Shown one piece after another: positions 1 to 5,130 of a stretch of DNA of 5,321 nucleotides. Every line of letters starts with the position of its first letter. Positions within the stretch are counted from its first letter, which is position 1. Made by a program: the position numbers and the translations under genes. The notes beneath the pieces were generated by a model, which was given only the letters and a program-made list of their open reading frames with translations, had not been told where the DNA came from and searched no databases. Origin of the DNA: Acidimicrobiales bacterium (GTDB lineage Bacteria; Actinomycetota; Acidimicrobiia; Acidimicrobiales; Palsa-688); NCBI GenBank assembly GCA_019241495.1, contig JAFAWZ010000252.1:1-5321 (forward strand), in the 5' to 3' direction.

Positions 1-492
1 ACGGACGCGGCAATCAACCCGGGCAACAGCGGAGGAGCCATGACCAACTGTTCAGGCGGTCTGATCGGTATACCGTCAGCCGGTGCCACGGTCCCGACCT
101 CTTCGGGCCAGCCCACCGCGGGCAGCGTCGGGCTCGGGTTCGCCATACCGTCGAACCTGGCCAGGTCGGTGTCCAACGAGATCATCTCGACCGGCGGTGT
201 CACCCACTCCTTCTTCGGGATCTCTGTTGCACCGATCCCGCCCGGCGCGGCAGCTGAGGCCGGCACCACGCCGGGTCTTTACGTGCTCAGCGTGACGCCA
301 GGCGGTCCGACGGCCAACGCAGGTCTGCGCACCGGAGACATCATCACCAAGATCGACAGGCAGTCTGCGACCGACCCCAACCAGCTGTTCGCTCTTACCC
401 TCACCAGACGAGCGGGCGACACCGTACCAATCACTTACGAGCGCAACGGCCAGTCAACGACGGTCACCGTCAACCTCGGCAGCCAGCCCTAA
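1..492 (+). CDS. htrA: HtrA/DegP-family serine protease with C-terminal PDZ domain, 3' part
   Basis: The frame is open from the first base of the window, so the 5' part (signal or membrane anchor and the His and Asp of the triad) is missing. The visible 163 codons begin TDAAINPGNSGGA, the signature around the catalytic serine (codon 10) of trypsin-like HtrA proteases. The end of the protease barrel follows (LIGIPS, then GLGFAIPSN). A PDZ domain occupies roughly codons 70-160, with FFGISV, a GLYVLSVTPGGPTANAGLRTGDIITKID-type core and a final beta strand. In this family the protease degrades or refolds damaged envelope proteins, and the PDZ domain binds exposed C-termini. Only one PDZ is present and the protein ends just after it, as is usual for actinobacterial HtrA. 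A short loop rich in Ser, Thr and Gly (codons 24-40) between the serine motif and the last barrel strand is slightly long. The gene converges on the DUF1269 gene with only 22 bases between stop codons. Confidence 0.92.
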   Translation, partial: TDAAINPGNSGGAMTNCSGGLIGIPSAGATVPTSSGQPTAGSVGLGFAIPSNLARSVSNEIISTGGVTHSFFGISVAPIPPGAAAEAGTTPGLYVLSVTPGGPTANAGLRTGDIITKIDRQSATDPNQLFALTLTRRAGDTVPITYERNGQSTTVTVNLGSQP

Positions 493-514
493 AGGGACGG
501 TTCAAGCCGAGTGT

Positions 515-1000
515 TCAGGCCTGGCCGGCGAGCTCCTCGGCCAGCTCCCTCTCGTCGGTGTCCGACATGGAGGTCTTCAAGACCGTGCCACCGAAGGGCC
601 GCATGGCGCTGGCGAACTTGTCCTCTGTGACCTTCGAGGCCATGATCACGACGGCGGAATGACCGGGCTCGAGCAAGTGCTGGACCCGGGCACGAAACTC
701 CGCGTCAACTCCCGATTTGCTGAACCTCCCCATGAGCGCTCCGACCGCGCCCCCGAGCAGCACCATGCCGGGAACGAAGAACAACAAGCCGATCAGCAAA
801 CCCCACAACGCCCCCATGGCGGCCGACGTGCCAATGATCCGTCTCGGGGTGTCCACATGTGTCTTGCCGTCCGCGTCGACATCTACGATGGCCAGGCCCC
901 GCAGGTCGACGATGAAGTCGTGCTGCAGGCGCAGTATCTCCTCGTACGCCTGCCGAGCCGTTTGAGGGTTCTCATACCCGATCACGATGAGATCAGACAT
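515..1000 (-). CDS. DUF1269-type glycine-rich membrane protein
   Basis: This encodes 161 residues starting MSDLIVIGYENPQTA. I chose this start because GGAG lies 8 nt upstream on the coding strand. A longer in-frame start at base 1060 has its ATG inside the only candidate -10 box. The layout matches the DUF1269 (COG4803) predicted membrane proteins. An N-terminal beta-alpha region (about 1-50) contains the GYENPQTARQAYEE segment. A hydrophobic hairpin rich in Gly (about 57-92) follows, with MGALWGLLIGLLFF and a GGAVGALMG glycine-zipper stretch. A soluble C-terminal domain (about 95-161) ends in an acidic helix. The length is typical of the family. The molecular role is unknown; the fold suggests a small membrane-inserting or pore-like protein, and some relatives are annotated as stress-related. 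The gene lies downstream of the lipoprotein gene on the same strand, but 132 bases with a terminator separate them, so it is probably transcribed alone. Confidence 0.85.
   Translation of the reverse strand: MSDLIVIGYENPQTARQAYEEILRLQHDFIVDLRGLAIVDVDADGKTHVDTPRRIIGTSAAMGALWGLLIGLLFFVPGMVLLGGAVGALMGRFSKSGVDAEFRARVQHLLEPGHSAVVIMASKVTEDKFASAMRPFGGTVLKTSMSDTDERELAEELAGQA
521..544. terminator. Possible hairpin terminator for the htrA-like gene
   Basis: CTGGCC (521-526) and GGCCAG (539-544) form a perfect 6-bp stem, extendable by a G-C and a G-U pair, with the palindrome GAGCTC in the loop. It starts 29 nt after the htrA stop but lies inside the last codons of the convergent DUF1269 gene (the EELAGQA end). 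There is no U-tract. It could stop htrA transcription, or it could be an accident of GC-rich coding sequence. Confidence 0.2.
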
Positions 1001-1055
1001 ATTTGTTACTCCAGTCTTTCGTCCAGTTGCTCCAATCGTCCGTCGTCTGTTCGCG

Positions 1056-1061
1056 AGCATA
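1056..1061 (-). promoter_or_regulatory. Candidate -10 box for the DUF1269 gene
   Basis: On the minus strand TATGCT lies between the upstream terminator and the DUF1269 start. It would give a 5' leader of about 50 nt. No clear -35 hexamer is visible at 16-18 bp spacing, so this is a weak call based on position and the TATnnT pattern. Confidence 0.25.
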
Positions 1062-1085
1062 CGGCTAGTCGTCGGCCACTGCCTT

Positions 1086-1115
1086 AAAAAGTTTGGCGGT
1101 ACCGACCACGCCGCC
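1086..1115 (-). terminator. Intrinsic terminator after the lipoprotein gene
   Basis: Read on the minus strand, GGCGG (from 1115) pairs with CCGCC (ending at 1095) across an 11-nt loop. AAAC and then five U residues follow (bases 1090-1086 give TTTTT). The hairpin begins 18 nt after the lipoprotein stop codon and precedes the candidate DUF1269 promoter. The stem is short and separated from the U-tract by 4 nt, so efficiency is uncertain. It is still the only place in the window where a GC stem is followed by a T run, and it sits where the two-gene operon should end. Confidence 0.5.
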
Positions 1116-1132
1116 TCGAGATATCGCCTGGT

Positions 1133-1702
1133 TCAATCGTTCTCGACGATGAAGTCCCAGCTCACTACCGGTGAAGCCGCGTCCGGCGACCAATGGAGCC
1201 GCCCCTCGCCGGTCGGCATCACGGCGGTCAGGTGGAAGGTCAAAACGGTCCCTGCCGGTGCTGTAGCCGGCAGTGCCGGCTCGCCGGTGACCAGTGCCGG
1301 CTGGAAAGTTCGGCCCAGCTGGTCAGTGATCGTGAAGTCGGCCAGCCGAACAGAAACTGTGCCCGAGGCCTGAGTCAGCGACAAGGTGAACACGGCTGTG
1401 ACCGCCGGAGGGGGTGGGGCCACGAACGGCGGCACCTGGGGACCGGTGGCGGTAGCCTGAACCCGACCGCCCGGAAGATCGACTTGGACCGCCACTCCCT
1501 GCGTGGCCAGCTGGGGGTGACTGGCCGAGGCGGTGACGATCTGGTCGACCGGCGCGGTGGAGGTGGGGAGATAGGCGGGCAGCGTTCGGAATCCGAGCGG
1601 CGCCTGGTGGTGCGCCGCCGAGCCACAGCCGGCCAGCACGGGGGCGATCAGAAGCGCCAGCGCTGCGACCCTCGTGGGGCCGGGCCATAGACCCGGCCCC
1701 AC
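1133..1702 (-). CDS. Secreted lipoprotein with Ig-like (DUF4352-like) C-terminal domain
   Basis: This encodes 189 residues from a GTG start. The signal peptide is of the lipoprotein type: a short basic n-region, the hydrophobic stretch VAALALLIAPV, then the lipobox LAGC with the lipidated cysteine at residue 26. The mature protein has a Pro/Thr/Ala-rich linker, including a run of four prolines. Residues of about 100-189 alternate hydrophobic beta strands, with ADFTITDQLGRTFQP, an APAGTVLTFHLTA strand and a closing HWSP....VVSWDF segment. This pattern resembles the DUF4352 Ig-like fold of exported actinobacterial proteins. That assignment is an inference from the pattern; I do not recognise a specific family. 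The start was chosen because no other conventional start codon lies before the signal peptide; a GGGGA sequence lies about 11 nt upstream. It follows the phosphoesterase stop by 35 bases on the same strand, so co-transcription is likely. A role as a surface partner or substrate-binding helper of the phosphoesterase is possible but unproven. Confidence 0.75.
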   Translation of the reverse strand: MGPGLWPGPTRVAALALLIAPVLAGCGSAAHHQAPLGFRTLPAYLPTSTAPVDQIVTASASHPQLATQGVAVQVDLPGGRVQATATGPQVPPFVAPPPPAVTAVFTLSLTQASGTVSVRLADFTITDQLGRTFQPALVTGEPALPATAPAGTVLTFHLTAVMPTGEGRLHWSPDAASPVVSWDFIVEND

Positions 1703-1737
1703 GCGCTGGAGATTCCCCAGTATCGGCGGAGCTCCGG

Positions 1738-3861
1738 CTATTCCGACTTGGCCGGGGGTATCACAGCGCCTTGGGAGTTGCCGTCTTGGTCGTCGCGGTG
1801 CGAGACGTTGTTGAAGATGTCAGCTCCGAAGCTCCGCAGGTTGGCCTGGGCGGCGAAACCCAGGTGCCCGAGCCCGTCGAGACCCCGGGTGACCGAGCCG
1901 ACCCCACCGGGGATCGAGCTGGTGTCGCTGCCCCTGGCCACGTTGAAAAGGTCCTCCATGGTCCGCAGCCAGCTGTAGTGGTTGTAGTCCATCGTGGAGA
2001 CGGTGCCCGGCCGGATCAGCGGGCTGATCAAGATGCTTCCGGTGTCACCACCGCCTGGAGTGGCGATCGTGGACGAGAACAACGGGTCGGTGGCGCTGGT
2101 CTCGGCCGCGAAAGTCACGCTTGTCACCGCTCCGGAAAGCGGCTGCACCTGATTCGTCGCACAGTTGACCACCTGGAAGGTCCCGATGTAAGCCTTGTTG
2201 GCCGGGTTGGTGACCGGCCGGCTGCTCGACGCCGCCGAGCTGCTCACGGTGTCGGTGCGGGGACCGGCGTCGGTGACCGGGCCGACACAAGCGTTTGCCG
2301 GGATGCCTGTGCCTGAGATGGACCGCCCAGCATCGGGGGCCAGGATCGACGGATCGGTGATGACATCGCTGCCGGCCGCGCCGCTCACGCCGGTGGTGTC
2401 GGTGCGGCTACCAGGGGTCAGGTTGCCTCCGCCGAGCACGTACTTGGGATCGTTCACCGGGTCGCCGCTCAGGCTGGCCGGCCGGTCGAAGTAAGCGCTG
2501 TCGCCGGGACCCGGGTACACCTGGTTGCCATTGGAGTCCTGCAGCAGCGGGGTGTTGGGACCGGCGGGCTCGACGGGCCGGTTGACCGGGCCGTTCTCGG
2601 TGTTGAAGCTCTCGGCCGCGGTGTCGGACTCGGCATAGCCGGCCGCGGTGGCCGGCACACCGGCGCCGGCCGTGTTGCCCGGGTTGTTGGCGTTGTTGAG
2701 GCTCATGTTGGCGAACGGCGGGTTGGCCTCGTCGAAGGGGATGTCGATCAGCCCGCCGTCTTTGAAGGCCGCCGATTGTTCGATGAGCGGGATGTAGTAT
2801 TTGAGGAACAGGTCCGAGGCGTAGAGGCCACCGGTGTAGTTGGTCGGTGTGGTCGCCTCCGGGTCATAGGCCGGCAGGCCGGACGGGGCGTAGACCGGGT
2901 TGCCGCTGGCGTCGAAGGCGCCCGACAGGTTGTTCCCGGCGCACACCGCGTCGTGGGCGTCGGAGCAGTTGTCCGGGGTGATCCAGCTGAACGCCGGGGT
3001 GGAGGAAGCGTTCTGCAGGTCGTGGACCAGGCCGTTGGTGGCGCTGTCCAGGTTGGCGATCTCCGAGGATGTGCAGTCCGACGAACCGCTCAAGAGCGAC
3101 TCGAACCACGGGAACGGGAAGTGCTTCGGAACGTACTGGTCGGTGGCGTTGGCCGATCCTGGGTTGGTAACACCCGCTCCAGCCGGGTTGCCCGGGCCGC
3201 CGCACTTGTTCACGTCGTGAGTCGGGCCGCTGGCGTCGGGGTTGCCGAGGTCCTGGGCATAGCCCTTCCAGCTCACGCCGGCCGCGTCGAATTGGTTGAA
3301 CAGTGTCGGCACGCTGGCCGGGTAGACGCAGCCGGTGCCGCCGTGGGCTCCTTCGGCGGCTCCGCCCGAGAGGGGGTTGGCGTAGGGGGACCCGGTCTCG
3401 CTGAACTGGCCGTAGTCGGTGGTCGGGCCGTCCTGGGTCGCCGTGTTGTCGATGACCGAGCCTTGGGCGTCGGCGTACACCGGGCAGTCGTTCTGGCCAG
3501 CCGGAATCGGGCCCTGGCCGCTGACCATCGACGTGTAGTTGTCCAGCGAGAAGTGCCCGGTCCCGTAGTAGTTCTTGAGCAGCGCGCCCTGGGCCGGGAG
3601 GGTCTTCCATAGGTAGCTGTTGTCGTTCAGACCAGTGAAGGTGGCGTCGTAGGACTTGTTCTCCAGGATGATCAGCCAGACGTGCTTCACCGCCCCGACC
3701 GGGGTCCCGCTGGCGGTGATGGTGATCGCATCGGATGTAGCGGAGGCCGACGAGGCCGACAAGCTCAGGGGTATCCCGGTGCCGAGCGAAGCGACCAGCC
3801 CGAGGCCGACCAGTCCAATGACGGACTTCCGGCGACGTATCCGTGCGCGCATGGTTGTCAT
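1738..3861 (-). CDS. Secreted phosphoesterase, AcpA/phospholipase C family (PF04185-like)
   Basis: This encodes 707 residues. The N-terminus is an export signal: MTTMRARIRRRKS, a hydrophobic core (about 14-34) and a likely cleavage after ASA near residue 41. The catalytic domain shows the family motifs in order: HVWLIILENKSYDATF with E67 and N68 (metal-site type ENxSYD); GTGHFSLDNYTSMVSGQ with H103, S105 and N108; SWKGYAQDL; KHFPFPWFESL with H247; PDNCSDAHDAVC (296-307) with D301 and H303; IDIPFDEA with D377 and E378; and YNHYSWLRTMEDLF (626-639). Members hydrolyse phosphate mono- or diesters outside the cytoplasm (acid phosphatases and phospholipases C); the exact substrate cannot be read here. 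Between the DE motif and the YNHYSWLRTMED motif lies an insert of about 240 residues, rich in Gly, Asn, Ser and Thr, with a GTGIP-type beta repeat. Eight cysteines suggest disulfides; C525 and C567 both lie in the insert. The signal is arginine-rich but lacks a clean twin-arginine motif, so Sec export is more likely. Neither Met1 nor Met4 has a convincing Shine-Dalgarno sequence, leaving the exact start uncertain. Confidence 0.88.
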   Translation of the reverse strand: MTTMRARIRRRKSVIGLVGLGLVASLGTGIPLSLSASSASATSDAITITASGTPVGAVKHVWLIILENKSYDATFTGLNDNSYLWKTLPAQGALLKNYYGTGHFSLDNYTSMVSGQGPIPAGQNDCPVYADAQGSVIDNTATQDGPTTDYGQFSETGSPYANPLSGGAAEGAHGGTGCVYPASVPTLFNQFDAAGVSWKGYAQDLGNPDASGPTHDVNKCGGPGNPAGAGVTNPGSANATDQYVPKHFPFPWFESLLSGSSDCTSSEIANLDSATNGLVHDLQNASSTPAFSWITPDNCSDAHDAVCAGNNLSGAFDASGNPVYAPSGLPAYDPEATTPTNYTGGLYASDLFLKYYIPLIEQSAAFKDGGLIDIPFDEANPPFANMSLNNANNPGNTAGAGVPATAAGYAESDTAAESFNTENGPVNRPVEPAGPNTPLLQDSNGNQVYPGPGDSAYFDRPASLSGDPVNDPKYVLGGGNLTPGSRTDTTGVSGAAGSDVITDPSILAPDAGRSISGTGIPANACVGPVTDAGPRTDTVSSSAASSSRPVTNPANKAYIGTFQVVNCATNQVQPLSGAVTSVTFAAETSATDPLFSSTIATPGGGDTGSILISPLIRPGTVSTMDYNHYSWLRTMEDLFNVARGSDTSSIPGGVGSVTRGLDGLGHLGFAAQANLRSFGADIFNNVSHRDDQDGNSQGAVIPPAKSE
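2248..2407 (-). repeat. In-frame internal repeat within the phosphoesterase insert
   Basis: The 13-mer GGTGTCGGTGCGG occurs at 2248-2260 and again at 2395-2407, offset by 147 bases (49 codons), and is preceded in both places by a GCTCACG-like sequence. In protein it gives two RTDT segments (GSRTDTTGVSG and GPRTDTVSSSA), each opening a stretch that reads like a secreted beta repeat. The first copy continues into DVITDPSILAPDAGRSISG and GTGIPANACV, a pattern common in extracellular beta-repeat proteins. The second copy has diverged further. Confidence 0.5.
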
Positions 3862-3933
3862 GCGGTCGGGTCTACACGAACCGTCTCGCGTTTCCCACGT
3901 ACGCGGAGTGACGGCTCGGCCAACTCTTGAGCA

Positions 3934-3966
3934 CGCCAGTTAACAGAAAGTGGACAGAAGACGAAT
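3934..3966 (-). promoter_or_regulatory. PHO-box-like tandem 11-bp repeats upstream of the phosphoesterase
   Basis: On the minus strand three contiguous 11-mers read ATTCGTCTTCT (3966-3956), GTCCACTTTCT (3955-3945) and GTTAACTGGCG (3944-3934). Against the Streptomyces PhoP direct-repeat unit as I recall it, G(G/T)TCAYYYR(G/C)G, they match 7, 8 and 9 of 11 positions. The same bases also read as CTGTCCA-CTTT-CTGTTAA, similar to the enterobacterial PHO box. They lie 73 nt upstream of the phosphoesterase start, in a gap of 216 bases. No clear -10 hexamer is visible below the repeats. A PhoP-type phosphate-starvation control of the phosphoesterase and lipoprotein genes would fit their likely roles. 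Confidence 0.42.
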
Positions 3967-4016
3967 TACCTACCAGCCAGGGATTGGCGGTGGGAACCCA
4001 TTCTTGGGAGGCCATC

Positions 4017-4047
4017 TGCACGGCGTGCACGCGTGAGCGCGCCACGC
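4017..4047 (-). terminator. Possible rpsR terminator made of two GC hairpins
   Basis: About 30 nt after the rpsR stop, the minus strand carries GCGTG and CACGC arms (4047-4043 and 4035-4031, loop 7). TGCAC and GTGCA arms follow (4029-4025 and 4021-4017, loop 3). The palindrome GCGTGCACGC (4023-4032) overlaps both. No T run follows, which is common for terminators in high-GC actinobacteria but also makes the call weak. Confidence 0.3.
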
Positions 4048-4077
4048 ACCGCTTGGAGAGCTGAGTCCGAGGACAGG

Positions 4078-4554
4078 CTACGCGGGTGTCGCGACGGGGC
4101 CGGCTGTAGCCTCACCGGGAACAGCGCCATCCACCTCGCCGGGCGATATGTCGGATTCCGCCGAATCCGCCGGTGCACCGCCGCCGGTGTCGCCTTCTGC
4201 CGTCGGACGAGGGCCGTTCCCCCGGCGCCCGCCGCCGCGTCCGCCTCGCGAGTCGATCGCCGCGGTCCGCACCGCGTAAGGGAGCATGGCCAGCTCGCGG
4301 GCCGTCTTGATGGCGTTCGCGACGTCTCGCTGATGCTGGGCGCAGGTCCCCGTCACTCCCCGGGCTTTGATACGGCCGCGATCGTTGACGAACCGTCTGA
4401 GCAGGTCAACGTCCTTGTAGTCCACCCAGGTGGCGTGCGCGCGGCAGAAGACACATACCTTGGGTCGGCCTCCGCGAGAACGGCCACCTGCAGCTGTGGG
4501 CTTGGGCCGGCGACTCTGCCCCGCCTTCTTCGTAGGTTTGGGATTACGTGCCAT
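4078..4554 (-). CDS. rpsR: 30S ribosomal protein S18 (zinc-binding type) with long C-terminal tail
   Basis: This encodes 158 residues starting MARNPKPTKKAGQ. AAGGAG at 4566-4561 lies 6 nt before the ATG, which rules out the longer frame from 4632. The S18 core is residues 30-96, with CVFC (C34, C37), WVDYKDVDLLRRFVNDRGRI, then VTGTCAQHQRDVANAIKTARELAMLPY. CxxC plus CxxH (C71, H74) marks the zinc-binding form. S18 binds S6 and 16S rRNA on the platform of the small subunit. The basic N-terminal arm (1-32) is ordinary. The C-terminal tail (about 100-158) is not: S18 is usually 75-95 residues and ends soon after LPY. Here RGGRGGGRRG is followed by an acidic stretch rich in Ala, Gly and Pro. Neither rpsF, ssb nor rplI is next to the gene, unlike the usual rpsF-ssb-rpsR-rplI operon. 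It is divergent from a cold-shock gene. It could be a second S18 copy or the only one moved out of the operon; the window cannot tell. Confidence 0.95.
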   Translation of the reverse strand: MARNPKPTKKAGQSRRPKPTAAGGRSRGGRPKVCVFCRAHATWVDYKDVDLLRRFVNDRGRIKARGVTGTCAQHQRDVANAIKTARELAMLPYAVRTAAIDSRGGRGGGRRGNGPRPTAEGDTGGGAPADSAESDISPGEVDGAVPGEATAGPVATPA

Positions 4555-4560
4555 TGCGGG

Positions 4561-4566
4561 CTCCTT
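4561..4566 (-). promoter_or_regulatory. rpsR ribosome binding site
   Basis: AAGGAG on the minus strand, 6 nt before the ATG at 4554, is a full Shine-Dalgarno match. It fixes the S18 start at MARNPKP rather than the upstream in-frame start at 4632. Confidence 0.85.
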
Positions 4567-4640
4567 AGGGTGGCCGGGGCAGGTACCGGCCCAGATCGGT
4601 TCGGGAGCGGCCGAGACGATGCCCACGTGCACCCGGTTCC

Positions 4641-4646
4641 ACCCTA
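4641..4646 (-). promoter_or_regulatory. Weak candidate -10 box for rpsR
   Basis: On the minus strand TAGGGT sits in a GGATAGGGTGG context, a TAnnnT pattern seen in actinobacterial promoters. It would give an rpsR leader of about 80 nt. No good -35 hexamer is visible, so this is a positional guess only. Confidence 0.2.
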
Positions 4647-4675
4647 TCCGGCTCCCACGGCCTGGGCGGGGAACC

Positions 4676-4696
4676 CCCGATGAACCAGCGATCGGG
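4676..4696. promoter_or_regulatory. Inverted repeat over the cold-shock promoter -35 region
   Basis: CCCGAT (4676-4681) and ATCGGG (4691-4696) form a perfect 6-bp inverted repeat with a 9-nt spacer. It covers where the -35 element of the cold-shock promoter must lie. A second palindrome, GGGGAACCCC (4668-4677), abuts it. The position suits a repressor or activator site, but the bases could also be an ordinary GC-rich coincidence. Confidence 0.3.
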
Positions 4697-4708
4697 ATCG
4701 GCTATAAT
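4680..4708 (+). promoter_or_regulatory. Cold-shock gene promoter with consensus TATAAT
   Basis: A perfect -10 hexamer TATAAT lies at 4703-4708, a rare string in DNA this GC-rich. The -35 region at 17-bp spacing (4680-4685, ATGAAC) matches TTGACA at only 3 of 6 positions. No TGn extension precedes the -10. The expected transcript start is near 4714-4716, 105 nt before the cold-shock ATG. Confidence 0.6.
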
Positions 4709-4710
4709 TC

Positions 4711-4819
4711 GTGGCTGAGGGTAGCCGCATTACGAGATTTCCCTCCGGCTCGCCTTGAGCCAGGCCGTGACCCATGTGATCCCAGGGTCGAGACAGGCCA
4801 GGAAAGGAGGGGATCGTCA
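4711..4819 (+). promoter_or_regulatory. Structured 5' leader of the cold-shock mRNA
   Basis: The leader of about 105 nt contains three hairpins in series. The first is GTGGCT with AGCCGC (4711-4716 and 4723-4728, one G-U pair). The second is GGCTC with GAGCC (4747-4751 and 4757-4761). The third is GACCC with GGGTC (4769-4773 and 4785-4789). In addition, TTCCCTCC at 4739-4746 can pair over 8 bp, with one G-U, with GGAGGGGA at 4806-4813, which holds the Shine-Dalgarno sequence. Long structured leaders are known for cspA-type mRNAs, where temperature changes the fold and translation. That this leader does the same is an inference. Confidence 0.45.
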
Positions 4820-5023
4820 ATGGCAACCGGCACCGTAAAATGGTTCAACTCCGAAAAGGGCTTCGGTTTCATCTCCCAAGACGGTGGCGGCCCTGACGTG
4901 TTCGTGCACTTCAGCGCCATCACCGGGAACGGATACCGCAACCTCGAAGAGAACCAGAAGGTCGAGTTCGAAACCACCCAGGGCCCCAAGGGCCTCCAGG
5001 CCAGCAACGTGACCGTCCTCTGA
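4820..5023 (+). CDS. cspA: Cold-shock protein, CspA family
   Basis: This encodes 67 residues, the normal length for a single cold-shock domain, beginning MATGTVKWFNSEKGFGFI. The nucleic-acid binding motifs are both present: RNP1 as KGFGFI (13-18) and RNP2 as VFVHF (27-31). The aromatic residues W8, F15, F17, F28 and F31 are in the positions that stack on bases. The domain ends with GPKGLQASNVTVL, as in other family members. Such proteins bind single-stranded RNA and DNA and loosen RNA structure; some are cold-induced and others constitutive, which sequence alone does not decide. AAGGAGGGG lies about 8-10 nt upstream of the ATG. The gene is transcribed alone, divergent from rpsR, and is followed by a strong hairpin. 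The placement of a translation-related RNA chaperone beside a ribosomal protein gene may reflect shared growth control. Confidence 0.97.
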   Translation: MATGTVKWFNSEKGFGFISQDGGGPDVFVHFSAITGNGYRNLEENQKVEFETTQGPKGLQASNVTVL

Positions 5024-5030
5024 AGCAGGC

Positions 5031-5085
5031 CAGCGACGCGGCCAGGTTTGCCGGGACCAATTCCCTGGCCTCGGCCGCGTCGCTG
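5031..5085 (+). terminator. Strong hairpin terminator after the cold-shock gene
   Basis: CAGCGACGCGGCC (5031-5043) and GGCCGCGTCGCTG (5073-5085) are perfectly complementary over 13 bp, beginning 8 nt after the stop codon. Inside, GGGA (5053-5056) pairs with TCCC (5062-5065). GGCCAGG (5040-5046) can alternatively pair with CCTGGCC (5064-5070). There is no U-tract, the form often found in high-GC actinobacteria. It may also protect the 3' end of the mRNA. Confidence 0.7.
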
Positions 5086-5130
5086 CTCGCCTCCACTTCT
5101 GGCTTCCGCATTACCGACATTCCGGACAAC

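Noticed and set aside
1001..1060. Longer start for the DUF1269 protein at 1060
   Set aside because: Its ATG falls in the candidate -10 box, and the start at 1000 has a GGAG site and the family N-terminus.
1727..1736. Palindrome CGGAGCTCCG between the phosphoesterase and lipoprotein genes as a terminator
   Set aside because: It has no loop and no T run, and lies within a 35-base operon gap. It is more likely incidental.
2776..3612. Long open frame of 278 codons on the plus strand opposite the phosphoesterase
   Set aside because: Its product is Val-, Gly- and Arg-rich without any motif, while the opposite strand carries clear family motifs. It is the usual antisense frame of GC-rich coding DNA.
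3820..3861. Twin-arginine export signal on the phosphoesterase
   Set aside because: The n-region has RRRKS, but the residues after the arginine pair do not follow the RRxFLK pattern, so ordinary Sec export is equally or more likely.
4555..4632. Longer S18 start at 4632
   Set aside because: The added 26 residues match no S18, and a full AAGGAG stands 6 nt before the ATG at 4554.
4033..4683. Open frame of 216 codons on the plus strand over rpsR
   Set aside because: It is antisense to the S18 core, has no recognisable domain, and runs into the divergent promoter region.
4430..5023. Extended cold-shock protein with a long N-terminal addition
   Set aside because: The addition would cross the TATAAT promoter and the leader. 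The strong Shine-Dalgarno site before 4820 and the standard 67-residue length support the short form.
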